Assembly (NCBI GenBank): GCA_020741775.1
Contig: DYYG01000033.1
Location: 62,001 to 126,000 of the forward strand
Length of the DNA: 64,000 nucleotides
DNA from: Methylorubrum populi
GTDB lineage: Bacteria; Pseudomonadota; Alphaproteobacteria; Rhizobiales; Beijerinckiaceae
Direction of reading: 5' to 3'
Shown here piece by piece: positions 43,444-52,655 of this stretch; position 1 is the first letter of the stretch, and each line of letters begins with the position of its first letter. The position numbers and the translations under genes are program-made. The notes under the pieces were generated by a model that saw only the letters and a list, made by a program, of their open reading frames with translations, was not told the origin of the DNA and did no database searches.

Positions 43444-44550
43444 TCAGGCCAGCGGCCGGCGCCGCGGGTTCGGGTTGCGGTCGGTATCCGCCTCGCCGTG
43501 GGCGGCGGCCTCGTAGGCGGTGACGATGCGGCGCACGAGATCGTGGCGCACCACGTCCACGTCGCGGAAGCGCACCCGGCCGATTCCCTCGACGCCGTCG
43601 AGCACGTTGACCGCCTCCACCAGCCCGGATTTCTGGCCCGGCGGCAGATCGATCTGGCTCGGATCACCGGTGATGATCATGCGCGAGTTCTCGCCGAGTC
43701 GCGTCAGGAACATCTTCATCTGCATCGAGGTGGTGTTCTGCGCCTCGTCCAGCAGCACCACGGCATTGGTCAGCGTGCGCCCGCGCATGAAGGCGAGCGG
43801 TGCGATCTCGATGATGCCGGTCTGGAGGCCGCGATCGACGTGGCGTGCTTCCATGAAATCGTAGAGCGCGTCGTAGATCGGGCGCAGATAGGGATCGACC
43901 TTCTCGCGCATGTCGCCGGGCAGGAAGCCGAGGCGCTCGCCGGCCTCGACCGCCGGACGCGACAGGATCAGGCGCTCGGCATGGCCCTGCTCCAGCAGCG
44001 AGACGGCGTGGCCGACGGCGAGCCAGGTCTTGCCGGTGCCGGCGGGACCCTCGGCGAAGACGAGTTCGTTGGCGCGCAGGAGCTTGATGTAGTCGCTCTG
44101 GGCGGCGTTGCGGGCCCGCACGCCGCCGCGCTTGCGGGTGGCGATCTGCTCGAACTGCTCGCGGCCGGGATCGGCCACGATCTCGGCCGAGGGGAACAGG
44201 TTGCCCTGGATCGTGACCTCCTGGATCACCCCGTCCACGTCGCCGAGGGTGAGCGGCGTACCGCCCTTCTGCGCGCGGGCATAGAGCCGCTCGAACACCC
44301 GCCGCGCCTTCTCGGCGGCCTCGGGCGCGCCCTTGACGACGAGATGGTTGCCGAGGGCCGTGCCGGTGATGCCGAGGCGCCGCTCGATATGGGCGACGTT
44401 CTGGTCGTACTGGCCGAAGACCAGGCTGGCGAGGCGGTTGTCGTCGAAGGTCAGCGACACCTCGACGGTTTCGGCGAGACCCGGACGCCCCGGCGCGGGG
44501 CGGGTGTTGCGGCCGGCAGGGCCACGGGCGGACGCAACGTCAATCGGCAC
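43444..44550 (-). CDS. phoH: PhoH family protein (PhoH-like ATPase)
   Basis: 368 aa. Walker A is AEGPAGTGKTWLA and Walker B is AVVLLDEAQNTT, with the family motifs LSRPAVEAGERLGFLPGD and MIITGDPSQIDLP. An N-terminal KH-like segment is present (VAHIERRLGITGTALGNHLVVKG). Its conserved pairing with ybeY and miaB suggests RNA-related function. Confidence 0.94.
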   Translation of the reverse strand: MPIDVASARGPAGRNTRPAPGRPGLAETVEVSLTFDDNRLASLVFGQYDQNVAHIERRLGITGTALGNHLVVKGAPEAAEKARRVFERLYARAQKGGTPLTLGDVDGVIQEVTIQGNLFPSAEIVADPGREQFEQIATRKRGGVRARNAAQSDYIKLLRANELVFAEGPAGTGKTWLAVGHAVSLLEQGHAERLILSRPAVEAGERLGFLPGDMREKVDPYLRPIYDALYDFMEARHVDRGLQTGIIEIAPLAFMRGRTLTNAVVLLDEAQNTTSMQMKMFLTRLGENSRMIITGDPSQIDLPPGQKSGLVEAVNVLDGVEGIGRVRFRDVDVVRHDLVRRIVTAYEAAAHGEADTDRNPNPRRRPLA

Positions 44551-44587
44551 GCGATGATCCCGAGATGGTGAGGATCTTCATATAGGG

Positions 44588-45928
44588 TCAGGCCGCCGCC
44601 GCCGCACCCTCCAGCACCTCGCCGAACAGGCTGTTCGAGCCCGAGCGGACGATGCGCACCGGCACGAGCGTGCCGATGGTGGAGGGGCTGGCATCGAACT
44701 GCACCGCCTGGAGATGCGGCGTCCTGCCCGCCACCTGTCCCGGATGCCGGCCGGTCTTCTCGACCAGGATCTCGGCGATGGTGCCGACCGCCGCCTCGTT
44801 GAAGGCGTGGCGCTGGGCGTCGAGCAGGGCTTGCAGGGCGGCCAGCCGCTCGGTCTTCACCGCCTCCGGCACCGCGTCCTCCCGCTCGGCGGCGGGGGTG
44901 CCGGCCCGGGGGCTGTACTTGAAGGAGAAGGCCGCCGCGAAACCGATGTCGGAGACGAGCCGCATGGTGTCGGCGAAATCGGTATCGGTCTCGCCGGGGA
45001 AGCCGACGATGAAGTCCGAGGACAGGGCGATGTCGGGCCGTGCCTCGCGGATGCGGGCGATCAGCCGGCGGTAATCGTCGCCTGTATGGCGGCGGTTCAT
45101 GGCCTGGAGGATGCGGTCCGCCCCCGACTGCACCGGCAGGTGCAGGTAGGGCATCACCAGCGGGTTGGTTGCGTGGGCGCGAATGAGGTCGTCGGCGAAG
45201 TCGTTCGGGTGGCTGGTGGTGTAGCGCAGGCGAGCCAAGCCCGGCACGGCACTGAGCGCATCCATCAGGCGGCCCAGCGTCGAGGGTGCGCCGTCCGGAC
45301 CCTCGCCGTGATAGGCGTTCACGTTCTGGCCGATCAGGGTGATCTCGCGGACCCCGCCCTCGACCAAACGGCGCGCCTCCTCGATCACCGCCGCCACCGA
45401 GCGCGAGACTTCCGCGCCGCGGGTATAGGGCACGACGCAGAAGGCGCAGAACTTGTCGCAGCCCTCCTGCACCGTCAGGAAGCCGGTGACGCCGCGATTA
45501 CGCCGGGCGGGCAGATGGTCGAACTTGTCCTCGACCGGGAATTCGGTGTCGACGACGCGGGTTTCGCGCGATTGGCGCAACAGGTCCGGCAGGCGGTGAT
45601 AGCTCTGCGGGCCCACCACCACATCGACGGCCGGGGCGCGCGACAGGATCTCCCGGCCCTCGGCCTGGGCGACGCAGCCCGCCACCACGATGCGGGTGTC
45701 CTGCCCGCTCTCGGCCCGCTCACCCTTGAGCACGCGCAGGCGCCCGAGTTCGGAATAGACCTTCTCTGCGGCCTTCTCGCGGATGTGGCAGGTGTTGAGG
45801 ACGACGACATCGGCCTCCTCGACCGACTCCGTCGCGCTGTAGCCCTCGGCCGCCAACACGTCGGCCATGCGGCCGGCATCATAGGCGTTCATCTGGCAGC
45901 CGTAGGACTTGACGTAAGCTTTCTTCAA
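44588..45928 (-). CDS. miaB: tRNA-2-methylthio-N6-dimethylallyladenosine synthase MiaB
   Basis: 446 aa from a TTG start (reading [17 protein letters not shown]). It adds the methylthio group to i6A37 of tRNAs. The N-terminal cluster uses Cys residues in [20 protein letters not shown] and [10 protein letters not shown]. The radical-SAM CxxxCxxC is [17 protein letters not shown], and a TRAM domain lies at the C-terminus. An ATG at 46021 would add 31 non-conserved residues and leave only 8 bp to the divergent gene; TTG with AGGG upstream fits the family better. Confidence 0.93.
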   Translation of the reverse strand: MKKAYVKSYGCQMNAYDAGRMADVLAAEGYSATESVEEADVVVLNTCHIREKAAEKVYSELGRLRVLKGERAESGQDTRIVVAGCVAQAEGREILSRAPAVDVVVGPQSYHRLPDLLRQSRETRVVDTEFPVEDKFDHLPARRNRGVTGFLTVQEGCDKFCAFCVVPYTRGAEVSRSVAAVIEEARRLVEGGVREITLIGQNVNAYHGEGPDGAPSTLGRLMDALSAVPGLARLRYTTSHPNDFADDLIRAHATNPLVMPYLHLPVQSGADRILQAMNRRHTGDDYRRLIARIREARPDIALSSDFIVGFPGETDTDFADTMRLVSDIGFAAAFSFKYSPRAGTPAAEREDAVPEAVKTERLAALQALLDAQRHAFNEAAVGTIAEILVEKTGRHPGQVAGRTPHLQAVQFDASPSTIGTLVPVRIVRSGSNSLFGEVLEGAAAAA

Positions 45929-46029
45929 GTTCGCAACCCTGCCGCCGGCGGACGGCGCGTCTCTCGGGGACTGTTCGTTCGAGCCGCCCTGTAGCACGGT
46001 TCGCCCGCCGACACGATCCATCCCGAACG

Positions 46030-46485
46030 GTGAAACATCCGCCCGTGACCCTCGCCGACGATCCCCGCTTCTTCGCCCTCCTGACCGGCAGCTACCGCCG
46101 CCTCGTCGGGCAGCCCCTCCTCCCCGGTCCGGGCCTCGGACCGGACTGGCTCTACGCCTCGGCGCCCTTCGCAGTGCTCTCCCACGACCGCGGCGCCGAC
46201 CCGCTCTTCGTCTACGCCAACCGGGCGGCGCAGCGGGCCTTCGGCTATGCCTGGGACGAGATCGTCGGCATGCCCTCGCGCCTGTCGGCGGAGGCGCCGG
46301 AGCGGGCCGAGCGCCAGCGCCTGCTCGACGCGGTCGCCCGCGACGGCTTCGTCTCGGGCTATGCCGGCATCCGGGTGGCGAAGGATGGCAGGCGCTTCCC
46401 CGTCACCGAGGGCGTGGTCTGGCAGCTCATCGACGAGGAAGGCGCCGTCCACGGGCAGGCGGCGACGTTTCCGCTGCCGGGTTGA
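46030..46485 (+). CDS. MEKHLA domain (PAS-like) protein
   Basis: 151 aa from a GTG. The pattern [77 protein letters not shown] and [38 protein letters not shown] matches the stand-alone MEKHLA domain, a PAS relative. It is probably a small sensory or ligand-binding protein; ligand and partner unknown. Sits alone on the plus strand between two minus-strand operons, with its end 3 bp from the plsC-like stop. Confidence 0.85.
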   Translation: MKHPPVTLADDPRFFALLTGSYRRLVGQPLLPGPGLGPDWLYASAPFAVLSHDRGADPLFVYANRAAQRAFGYAWDEIVGMPSRLSAEAPERAERQRLLDAVARDGFVSGYAGIRVAKDGRRFPVTEGVVWQLIDEEGAVHGQAATFPLPG

Positions 46486-46488
46486 AGC

Positions 46489-47367
46489 TCAAACGGCAGC
46501 GATGCCCGGAGCGGACACGTCGGCGCCCTCCCCGGTGATCCCCGGCGCGACCGGCGCCGGGAGGCCGGCGGGGATGCCCTTCCGGCTCTCGCGCAGGGCG
46601 TGCCGCACGGCGGCCTCGGCCTGGGCGGTGGCAACCTTGCGGTCGGTGGCCGCCTCGAAGGCGATGGCCGAACCCCAGCGGATATGCACGTCGATGGGGC
46701 CGCGCTGGGCGAACAGGGCGAGGTGGGGCGCGAGCTCCATGTCGCCGTACCACGCGATGTCCGGCCTCTCCGCCCGGGTCACGGGCAGGCCGTTGCGGCG
46801 CGGGTAGCTGAGAGCCAGAGGCTGCAGCCGGATGCGGGCGAGGCCCCCGGTCTCGGCGGTGAGGGCCGCCCGCGCGGCGCCCACCAGGGAGGAGCGGAAC
46901 GGCAGGAGCCGCAGGCCGTCGCCGGTGGTGCCCTCGGCGAACAGGACGATGAGGTCGCCGTCCGCCAGCCGCTGCCCGACCGTGGCGTTGACACTCGCGG
47001 TCGCCGCCCGCTTGGCCCGCTCGATGAAAACGGTGCGCTGGAGCTTGGCCAGGGTGCCGATCAGGGGCCAGCCCTCGATCTCGGATTTCGCCACGAAAGA
47101 GAGCGGGCGGAGCGATCCGAGGGCGACGATGTCGAGCCAGGAGACGTGGTTGGAGAGGACCAGGGCCGGCTCTCCGGGCGGCGGTGGCGTCCCGCTCTGC
47201 GTCACCCGCACCGCGAACAGGCGCAGGAACAGGCGGTGGAACAGAACCGCGATCCACGCCGCCAGCCGCCCGCGGCCGAAGCGCAGGCTGAGCCAGTGCG
47301 GCCCGATCACGAGCACGAAGACGAGCGCCTGGAGGGCAAGGCGCAGGGCGATGCCGACCCGCGTCAT
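46489..47367 (-). CDS. 1-acyl-sn-glycerol-3-phosphate acyltransferase (PlsC family)
   Basis: 292 aa. The acyltransferase motif NHVSWLDI (NHxxxxD) is followed by FVAKSEIEGWPLIG, TVFIERAKR and the FAEGTTGDG block. An N-terminal membrane helix is present (LALQALVFVLVIGPHWLSL). It acylates lysophosphatidic acid or a related lipid. Starts 25 bp after rimI on the same strand. The GC-rich C-terminal tail (about 60 residues) is poorly conserved. Confidence 0.9.
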   Translation of the reverse strand: MTRVGIALRLALQALVFVLVIGPHWLSLRFGRGRLAAWIAVLFHRLFLRLFAVRVTQSGTPPPPGEPALVLSNHVSWLDIVALGSLRPLSFVAKSEIEGWPLIGTLAKLQRTVFIERAKRAATASVNATVGQRLADGDLIVLFAEGTTGDGLRLLPFRSSLVGAARAALTAETGGLARIRLQPLALSYPRRNGLPVTRAERPDIAWYGDMELAPHLALFAQRGPIDVHIRWGSAIAFEAATDRKVATAQAEAAVRHALRESRKGIPAGLPAPVAPGITGEGADVSAPGIAAV

Positions 47368-47392
47368 CGGGCGGCGAGAGGCCGGTGAGGCG

Positions 47393-47914
47393 TCACGACA
47401 GCGTCGCACTCATGGTCAGCGCCGTCGCCCGGCTGCCATCGGGCAGCGGGTAATAGCCCTTGCGCTCGCCGACCTTCAGGAAGCCGTGGCGGGTATAGAG
47501 CTTCAGGGCGGGGGCGTTGCCCTCGTCGACCTCGAGATGCACCGTCCGGATGCCGGCGAAGGTCAGCGCGGTGAGGTGCTCGCGCAGGAGCCGGTGGCTG
47601 TGGCCGCCGCCACGGGCGGAGGGGGCCAGCACGATGGTGAGGATCTCGGCCTCGTCCGCCGCCTTGCGCGACAGAACGAAGCCGAGGAGCGCGTTGGCCC
47701 GGCGCAGGGCATGGGCTTCGGTGGAGCGCTCGCAGAGCAGCCGCTCGAACTCGTGGGCAGCCCAGGGCCGGGCGAAGGCGGTGGCGTGGAGCTTTTCCAG
47801 GGCGGCCGCCTGACCGGCATCGCGCAGGGGAGCCACGTAGGGCACGGAGCCCCAGGCGTCCCACCACGCGGACCACCAGTCGAGCGGCCAGAACGGGGAA
47901 ACGGTCCGTGTCAT
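47393..47914 (-). CDS. rimI: Ribosomal-protein-alanine N-acetyltransferase RimI
   Basis: 173 aa GNAT-family enzyme. The acetyl-CoA loop region ILTIVLAPSARGGGHSHRLLREHL and LEVDEGNAPALKLYTRHGFLKVGERKGYYP are diagnostic. Its ATG overlaps the tsaB stop (ATGA); tsaB-rimI coupling is widespread and RimI-like proteins can acetylate S18 or other N-termini. Confidence 0.93.
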   Translation of the reverse strand: MTRTVSPFWPLDWWSAWWDAWGSVPYVAPLRDAGQAAALEKLHATAFARPWAAHEFERLLCERSTEAHALRRANALLGFVLSRKAADEAEILTIVLAPSARGGGHSHRLLREHLTALTFAGIRTVHLEVDEGNAPALKLYTRHGFLKVGERKGYYPLPDGSRATALTMSATLS

Positions 47915-48621
47915 GCTCGGGCGAGCCTCGCATGGTCCTGCGGCTGGGCATCCGGTCCGCGCAGGTAGAGGGGGCGGGGCAGAGCCTGCTCCGGATCGGC
48001 CACCAAGCCCAGGGAGGCGACCCAGGCGATCTGGGGCGCCCCGGTCTCGGCCACCTCGACCGACACTCCGGCTGCTCCTGCCGCCGCGGCGAGCCCCGGT
48101 GCCCCCGAGCCGGTGAGGATCGCCCGGCGCCCGCCGAGCAGGCCCACCGCCTGTTCCAGGCTGACATGGCGGGGCGGGATCACCACCCCTTCCGCCACGC
48201 TCATCGCCTGCAGGTAGACGGCACCGTGGCGCGCATCGATCGCCGCGACGATCATGTCCTCGCCGTTGAGGGCGAGCTGCGGTGCGAGCAAGGCCGAGAG
48301 GGTGGTGACGCCGACCACGGGGATGTTGGCGGCGAGCCCGATGGCGCGGGCGGCGGAGAGGCCGACGCGCAGGCCCGTATAGCTGCCGGGGCCAACGGTC
48401 ACCGCGACCCGCGCCAGCCCCTCGAAACCGCCCTCGACCCGGGCCATCACCCGCTCGATCAGCGGCAGCAGCGCCTCGGCATGGCCGCGGGTGAGCGCCA
48501 TCGACTCCTCGGCGAGCAGGTCGTCGCTGTCGTCGGTGGCCACGCAGGCGGCGCAGGCTTCGAGCGCCGTATCGATGGCAAGGATCCGCAAACCGTCGAT
48601 TCCATCCGGGGCGGGCCACAC
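47911..48621 (-). CDS. tsaB: tRNA threonylcarbamoyladenosine biosynthesis protein TsaB
   Basis: 236 aa. ASKHA-type fold: RILAIDTALEACAACV, GHAEALLPLIERVM, VTVGPGSYTGLRVGLSAARAIGL and AAIDARHGAVYLQ are the family blocks. TsaB is the scaffold partner of TsaD in making t6A at tRNA position 37. Start is GTG; an in-frame TTG at 48591 giving MRILAIDTA is also plausible and fits many homologues. Confidence 0.92.
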   Translation of the reverse strand: MWPAPDGIDGLRILAIDTALEACAACVATDDSDDLLAEESMALTRGHAEALLPLIERVMARVEGGFEGLARVAVTVGPGSYTGLRVGLSAARAIGLAANIPVVGVTTLSALLAPQLALNGEDMIVAAIDARHGAVYLQAMSVAEGVVIPPRHVSLEQAVGLLGGRRAILTGSGAPGLAAAAGAAGVSVEVAETGAPQIAWVASLGLVADPEQALPRPLYLRGPDAQPQDHARLARA

Positions 48622-48739
48622 CGCCCGCCATCCGGCTATCTTTAAGACGAAACCCCGGCCCTCGTCAGCGCATCCGCCGCCGCCACCCTCACGGAAGCGT
48701 GGCGGTGTTGCACCGCTGCCAGGGCGTTCCGGTCGAAAA

Positions 48740-49306
48740 TCAGATCGCCTGGACTTCCCGCACGGAGGGCAGGAAGTGGCGGAACAGGTTCTGTACGCCC
48801 TGCCGCAGGGTGGCGGTGGAGGACGGACAGCCCGAGCAGGCGCCCTTCATCTCGAGATAGACGATCCCGTCGCGATAGCCGCGGAAGGTGATGTCGCCGC
48901 CATCGCCCGCCACCGCCGGGCGCACGCGGGTCTCGAGAAGATCCTTGATGGTCGCCACCGTGTCGTGGTCGGCCTCGTCGTAGAACTCCTCCGCATCGTC
49001 CTCCGCCAGCGCCGTGCCCTCGGCGAGCACCGGGCGGCCGGACTGGAAATGGTCCATGATCGCGCCGAGCACGGCGGGCTTCACCTGCGGCCACTCGTTC
49101 ACGCCATCGGCCTTGGTGACCGAGATGAAGTCGTGCCCGAAATAGACGCCGGATACGCCGGGCACCGCGAACAAGGCGCTGGCCAGGGGCGAGCGCTCGG
49201 CGCTCGACGCGTCGCGGGCCTCGAAGGTCCCCTCGGTGAGCACCACGCGGCCGGGCAGGAACTTCAGCGTGGCGGGGTTCGGCGTGGCTTCGGTCTGGAT
49301 GAACAT
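48740..49306 (-). CDS. NifU/Nfu-type Fe-S scaffold protein
   Basis: 188 aa. The N-terminal Nfu domain starts MFIQTEATPNPATLKFLPG; the C-terminal NifU-like domain has GDGGDITFRGY and the cluster-binding CxxC in MKGACSGCPSSTATLRQGV. It carries and transfers Fe-S clusters. The start has GAGGA upstream. The preceding leader contains two tandem hairpins. Upstream of tsaB on the same strand with 118 bp between. Confidence 0.94.
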   Translation of the reverse strand: MFIQTEATPNPATLKFLPGRVVLTEGTFEARDASSAERSPLASALFAVPGVSGVYFGHDFISVTKADGVNEWPQVKPAVLGAIMDHFQSGRPVLAEGTALAEDDAEEFYDEADHDTVATIKDLLETRVRPAVAGDGGDITFRGYRDGIVYLEMKGACSGCPSSTATLRQGVQNLFRHFLPSVREVQAI

Positions 49307-49329
49307 GGCGGAAAATCCTCGGGTCCGCT

Positions 49330-49376
49330 GGCGCCGGTTCAAGGCCGGCCGGGAGCGGCGCCGGTTCGAGACCGGC
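49330..49376 (-). repeat. Two tandem T-arm-like hairpins in the leader of the NifU-type gene
   Basis: Imperfect direct repeats of 20 bp at 49330-49349 and 49357-49376 (18 of 20 identical). Each forms a 5-bp stem GCCGG/CCGGC around a TTC(A/G)AG loop, a pattern like a tRNA T-arm (GTTCRANNC). They lie 24-70 nt upstream of the NifU-type start. No acceptor, D or anticodon stem can be drawn, so they are not a tRNA gene. Confidence 0.6.
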
Positions 49377-49536
49377 ACCGCTTTCCATGTGGACCGGGGA
49401 GGATGAATTCTCAACCGCCGGAGTGATTGCGCCGTTGGCTGGGCGCGAAGCGGGCCTCGGCCGGGCCGAGGCGTCGAGCGAAGCGACAGCCGAGGCCGCG
49501 GAGGCGGCCGCCGGCGCTTGAGGCCTGCAAAATATG

Positions 49537-49566
49537 CACGGTGATCGCTTTCGAGCGATCACCGTG
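49537..49566 (-). other. Perfect 13-bp hairpin with TTCG loop upstream of rpoZ
   Basis: CACGGTGATCGCT / AGCGATCACCGTG with loop TTCG. On the minus strand it is followed by CATATTTTGC, so it looks like an intrinsic terminator for a minus-strand transcript, yet no minus-strand gene lies just to its right. It could end a small antisense RNA starting near rpoZ, or be an operator. Confidence 0.5.
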
Positions 49567-49696
49567 TGGTAGCCCGTCTTGGCGGGGGATGGAGAGGCCG
49601 GTTCGCGCCCGCTTGTTGCGGAGCGGCAACCGGTGTAGGAAGCCCGTTCATCACGCACATCGTTCGTTCCCGCGCCTGAGGAAGGAGCCGCCTCGC

Positions 49697-50107
49697 ATGG
49701 CTCGCGTCACCGTCGAAGACTGCATCGAGAAGGTCGAGAACCGCTTCGAGCTGGTCCTGCTCGCCAGCCACCGCGCCCGCCTGCTCGCCGCCGGCGCCCC
49801 GCTCACCGTCGAGCGCGACCGCGACAAGAACCCGGTCGTGGCCCTGCGCGAGATTGGCGACGAGACCATCACCGCCGAGGATCTCAAGGAGCAGCTGATC
49901 CACTCGATGCAGAAATACGTCGAGGTGGATGAGCCCGAGGCCGAGACCGTGCCGCTGCTGTCGAGCTCGCCGGCCGCCGCCGCCGTGGCGCCGCAATCCT
50001 CGTCCGACGACAAGGACGTGCAGTTCGACCGCATGAGCGAGGAAGACCTCCTGCGCGGCCTGGAGAACTTGGCTCCGCCGACCGAGACGGACGACGAGGG
50101 CGAGTAA
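49697..50107 (+). CDS. rpoZ: RNA polymerase omega subunit RpoZ
   Basis: 136 aa. [58 protein letters not shown] is the omega core; the acidic C-terminal tail ([26 protein letters not shown]) is typical of alphaproteobacteria. RBS AAGGAG. It precedes the Rsh gene, the common rpoZ-spoT order, but a terminator-like hairpin separates them. Confidence 0.96.
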   Translation: MARVTVEDCIEKVENRFELVLLASHRARLLAAGAPLTVERDRDKNPVVALREIGDETITAEDLKEQLIHSMQKYVEVDEPEAETVPLLSSSPAAAAVAPQSSSDDKDVQFDRMSEEDLLRGLENLAPPTETDDEGE

Positions 50108-50122
50108 ACCTCGCGCTCCGTC

Positions 50123-50154
50123 GATCTCGCAGGTTCGCGATCTCGCAAGTTCGC
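50123..50154 (+). repeat. 16-bp tandem direct repeat after rpoZ
   Basis: GATCTCGCAGGTTCGC at 50123-50138 followed directly by GATCTCGCAAGTTCGC at 50139-50154, one mismatch. It starts 16 nt after the rpoZ stop and abuts the terminator stem. Confidence 0.7.
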
Positions 50155-50188
50155 GCCCGCCCTCGTTGAACCGAGCGGCGGGCGTTTT
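50154..50188 (+). terminator. Intrinsic terminator of rpoZ
   Basis: Stem CGCCCGCC-CTCG / CGAG-C-GGCGGGCG with one bulged base and a short loop, followed by TTTTGC. Well placed 47 nt after the rpoZ stop. It should limit read-through into the Rsh gene. Confidence 0.75.
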
Positions 50189-50366
50189 GCTGGCCGGGGA
50201 CCCGCTCTGCGTCCTGCAACCCGCGCAGGGCGAATCGAACAGCTGCGCTTTCTCCGCGACGCCATGGGTCTGGCGGAAACGCCGCCGATGCAGGAAGCTG
50301 TCGCGTGACGAGAGCGGCCATGCCGGCCGCATTCCCTAACCGATTGAGAGCAGGATCCTTCGGCGG

Positions 50367-52598
50367 ATGATGCGCCAGTACGAACTCGTGGAGCGGGTCA
50401 AGCGCTACAATCCGGCCGCGAACGAAGCGCTCCTCAACCGCGCCTACGTCTACGCCATGCGGGCGCACGGGACGCAGAAGCGCGCCTCCGGCGATCCGTT
50501 CTTCGCTCATCCCCTCGAAGTCGCCGCGATCCTCACCGACCTGCGCCTGGACGACGCCACCATCGTCGCGGCGGTGCTGCACGATACGGTGGAGGACACC
50601 GCCGCCACCCTCGACGAGATCCGCGAGATCTTCGGGTCGGAGATCGGCGCGCTGGTCGACGGCCTGACCAAGCTCAAGCGCCTCGATCTCGTGTCGAAAC
50701 GGGCGGTGCAGGGCGAGAACTTCCGCAAGCTGCTGCTGGCGGTGGCCGAGGATGTGCGGGTGCTGCTGGTCAAGCTCGCCGACCGCCTGCACAACATGCG
50801 CACGCTCCACTTCATGCGGGACGACAAGCGCGCGCGGATCGCCGAGGAGACCCTCGACATCTACGCGCCGCTCGCCGGCCGCATGGGTATGCAGGAGCTG
50901 CGCGACGAGCTGGAGGATCTCTCCTTCCGCACCCTGAAGCCCGAGGTCTACGACACCATCACCAAGCGCCTGGAGGACCTCTCGGCGAAATCCGGCAGCG
51001 TCATCGAGAGCATCGAACAGGATCTCACCGCCCGCCTCGCCGCTCGGGGCATCACGGCGCAGGTGAAGGGGCGGCTCAAGAAGCCGTTCTCGATCTGGTC
51101 GAAGATGGAGCGCAAGTCGGTCGCCTTCGAGCAATTGTCCGACATCGTCGGCTTTCGGGTGATCGTCGCGACCCTGGCCGACTGCTACGCCGCCCTCGGG
51201 GTCGTCCATACCGGCTGGCCGATGGTGCCGGGCCGCTACAAGGATTACATCTCGACCCCGAAGCAGAACGATTACCGCTCGATCCACACCACGGTGATCG
51301 GGCCGAAGCGCCAGCGCGTCGAGCTTCAGATCCGCACCGCCGAGATGGACGAGATCGCCGAATACGGCATCGCCGCCCATGCCCATTACAAGGAGGCCTC
51401 GGCCGAGGGAGGCGAGACGGAGATCCATCCCCGCCTCGCCACCGAGAGCGGAGCCTATCAATGGCTGCGCCGCACCATCGAACTCCTGGCCGAGGGCGAT
51501 TCGCCGGAAGAGTTCCTGGAGCACACCAAGCTGGAGCTGTTCCAGGATCAGGTGTTCTGCTTCACGCCCAAGGGACGCCTGATCGCCCTGCCCCGGGGCG
51601 CCACGCCGATCGACTTCGCCTATGCGGTGCATACCGATGTCGGCAACACGGCGGTGGGCGCCAAGATCAACGGGCGCCTCGCCCCCCTCCTCCACGAACT
51701 CGCCAATGGCGACGAAGTCGAGATCGCCCGCTCCGACGGTGCTTCGCCGCCGGCCGCCTGGGAATCCCTCGTCGTCACCGGCAAGGCGCGGGCAGCGATC
51801 CGGCGGGCGACCCGCGCCGCCGTGCGGCGGCAATATGCCGGGCTCGGCCGTCAGATCCTCGACCGGGCCTTCGAGCGGGCGGGCAAGAGCTTTTCGGAAG
51901 AGAAGCTGCGCGGTGCCCTCCCCCGCTTGGCCCGCGCCTCGACCGAGGATGTCTTCGCCGCCGTCGGCCGTGGCGAAATGTTCTCCGGCGACGTGGTGAA
52001 GGCGGTCTATCCCGATTTCAAGGACGAGCGCCGGCCCGGATCGAGCGGTGGACCGGCGGCCAATGGAGCGGCGGGACGGCTGAGCCGTTCCAAGGACCAG
52101 ACCATGCGGCTGACCTTCTCGGCGGAGGCCGACGGGGCGCCCGCGCCGGGGGGCATTCCGATTCGTGGACTCGCGGGCGATCTGCCGGTGAGCTTCGCGC
52201 CGAACGGCGGCGCCGTGCCGGGGGATCGCATCGTCGGCATTCTCACCCCCGGTGTCGGCGTGACGATCTACCCGATCCAATCGACGGCGCTCGCCGCCTT
52301 CGACAACGAGCCTGAGCGCTGGCTCGATGTGCGCTGGGACGTGGAAGGCTCGCAGGAACGCTTCCCCGCCAAGATCGCCCTCGAATCGATCAACGAGCCC
52401 GGCACGCTGGCCCAGATCGCCCAGGTCATCGCCGAGCATGACGGCAATATCGACAACGTCTCGATGCGCCGCCGGACACAGGATTTCACCGATATCGCGA
52501 TCGATCTCTCGGTGCCGGACCTGAAGCACCTGACCGCCATCATCGCCGATCTGCGCGGCAAGCGCTCGGTCAGCCGCGTCGAGCGCGTCAACGGCTAG
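50367..52598 (+). CDS. Bifunctional (p)ppGpp synthetase/hydrolase Rsh (RelA/SpoT family)
   Basis: 743 aa, the single long RSH type of alphaproteobacteria. HD hydrolase domain: AHGTQKRASGDPFFAHPLEVAAIL and VLHDTVEDT (near residues 70-78), ADRLHNMRTL. Synthetase domain: MERKSVAFEQLSDIVGFRVIV, GRYKDYISTPKQNDYRSIHTTV. TGS domain: CFTPKGRLIALPRGATPIDFAYAVHTDVG. A C-terminal ACT domain: INEPGTLAQIAQVIAEHDGNIDNVSM. Both active sites look intact. It controls the stringent response. Start 50367 or 50370 (two ATGs). Confidence 0.95.
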   Translation: MMRQYELVERVKRYNPAANEALLNRAYVYAMRAHGTQKRASGDPFFAHPLEVAAILTDLRLDDATIVAAVLHDTVEDTAATLDEIREIFGSEIGALVDGLTKLKRLDLVSKRAVQGENFRKLLLAVAEDVRVLLVKLADRLHNMRTLHFMRDDKRARIAEETLDIYAPLAGRMGMQELRDELEDLSFRTLKPEVYDTITKRLEDLSAKSGSVIESIEQDLTARLAARGITAQVKGRLKKPFSIWSKMERKSVAFEQLSDIVGFRVIVATLADCYAALGVVHTGWPMVPGRYKDYISTPKQNDYRSIHTTVIGPKRQRVELQIRTAEMDEIAEYGIAAHAHYKEASAEGGETEIHPRLATESGAYQWLRRTIELLAEGDSPEEFLEHTKLELFQDQVFCFTPKGRLIALPRGATPIDFAYAVHTDVGNTAVGAKINGRLAPLLHELANGDEVEIARSDGASPPAAWESLVVTGKARAAIRRATRAAVRRQYAGLGRQILDRAFERAGKSFSEEKLRGALPRLARASTEDVFAAVGRGEMFSGDVVKAVYPDFKDERRPGSSGGPAANGAAGRLSRSKDQTMRLTFSAEADGAPAPGGIPIRGLAGDLPVSFAPNGGAVPGDRIVGILTPGVGVTIYPIQSTALAAFDNEPERWLDVRWDVEGSQERFPAKIALESINEPGTLAQIAQVIAEHDGNIDNVSMRRRTQDFTDIAIDLSVPDLKHLTAIIADLRGKRSVSRVERVNG

Positions 52599-52655
52599 AA
52601 TGCTCGCCGCCGAACGGGCGCCGGTTTCGTAAGAGGACGTCAGGACGACGACTTG

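Larger units (their letters stand above)
49307..49696. other. Divergent spacer between NifU-type gene and rpoZ
   Basis: 390 bp. It holds the tandem T-arm-like repeat (49330-49376), then a GC-rich middle without protein-like frames, then the hairpin at 49537-49566, and the rpoZ RBS AAGGAG near 49682. No confident promoter is seen. Confidence 0.5.

Noticed and set aside
49330..49376. Possible tRNA from the GTTCRANNC loops
   Set aside because: Only T-arm-like hairpins are present; no acceptor, D or anticodon arms can be drawn.
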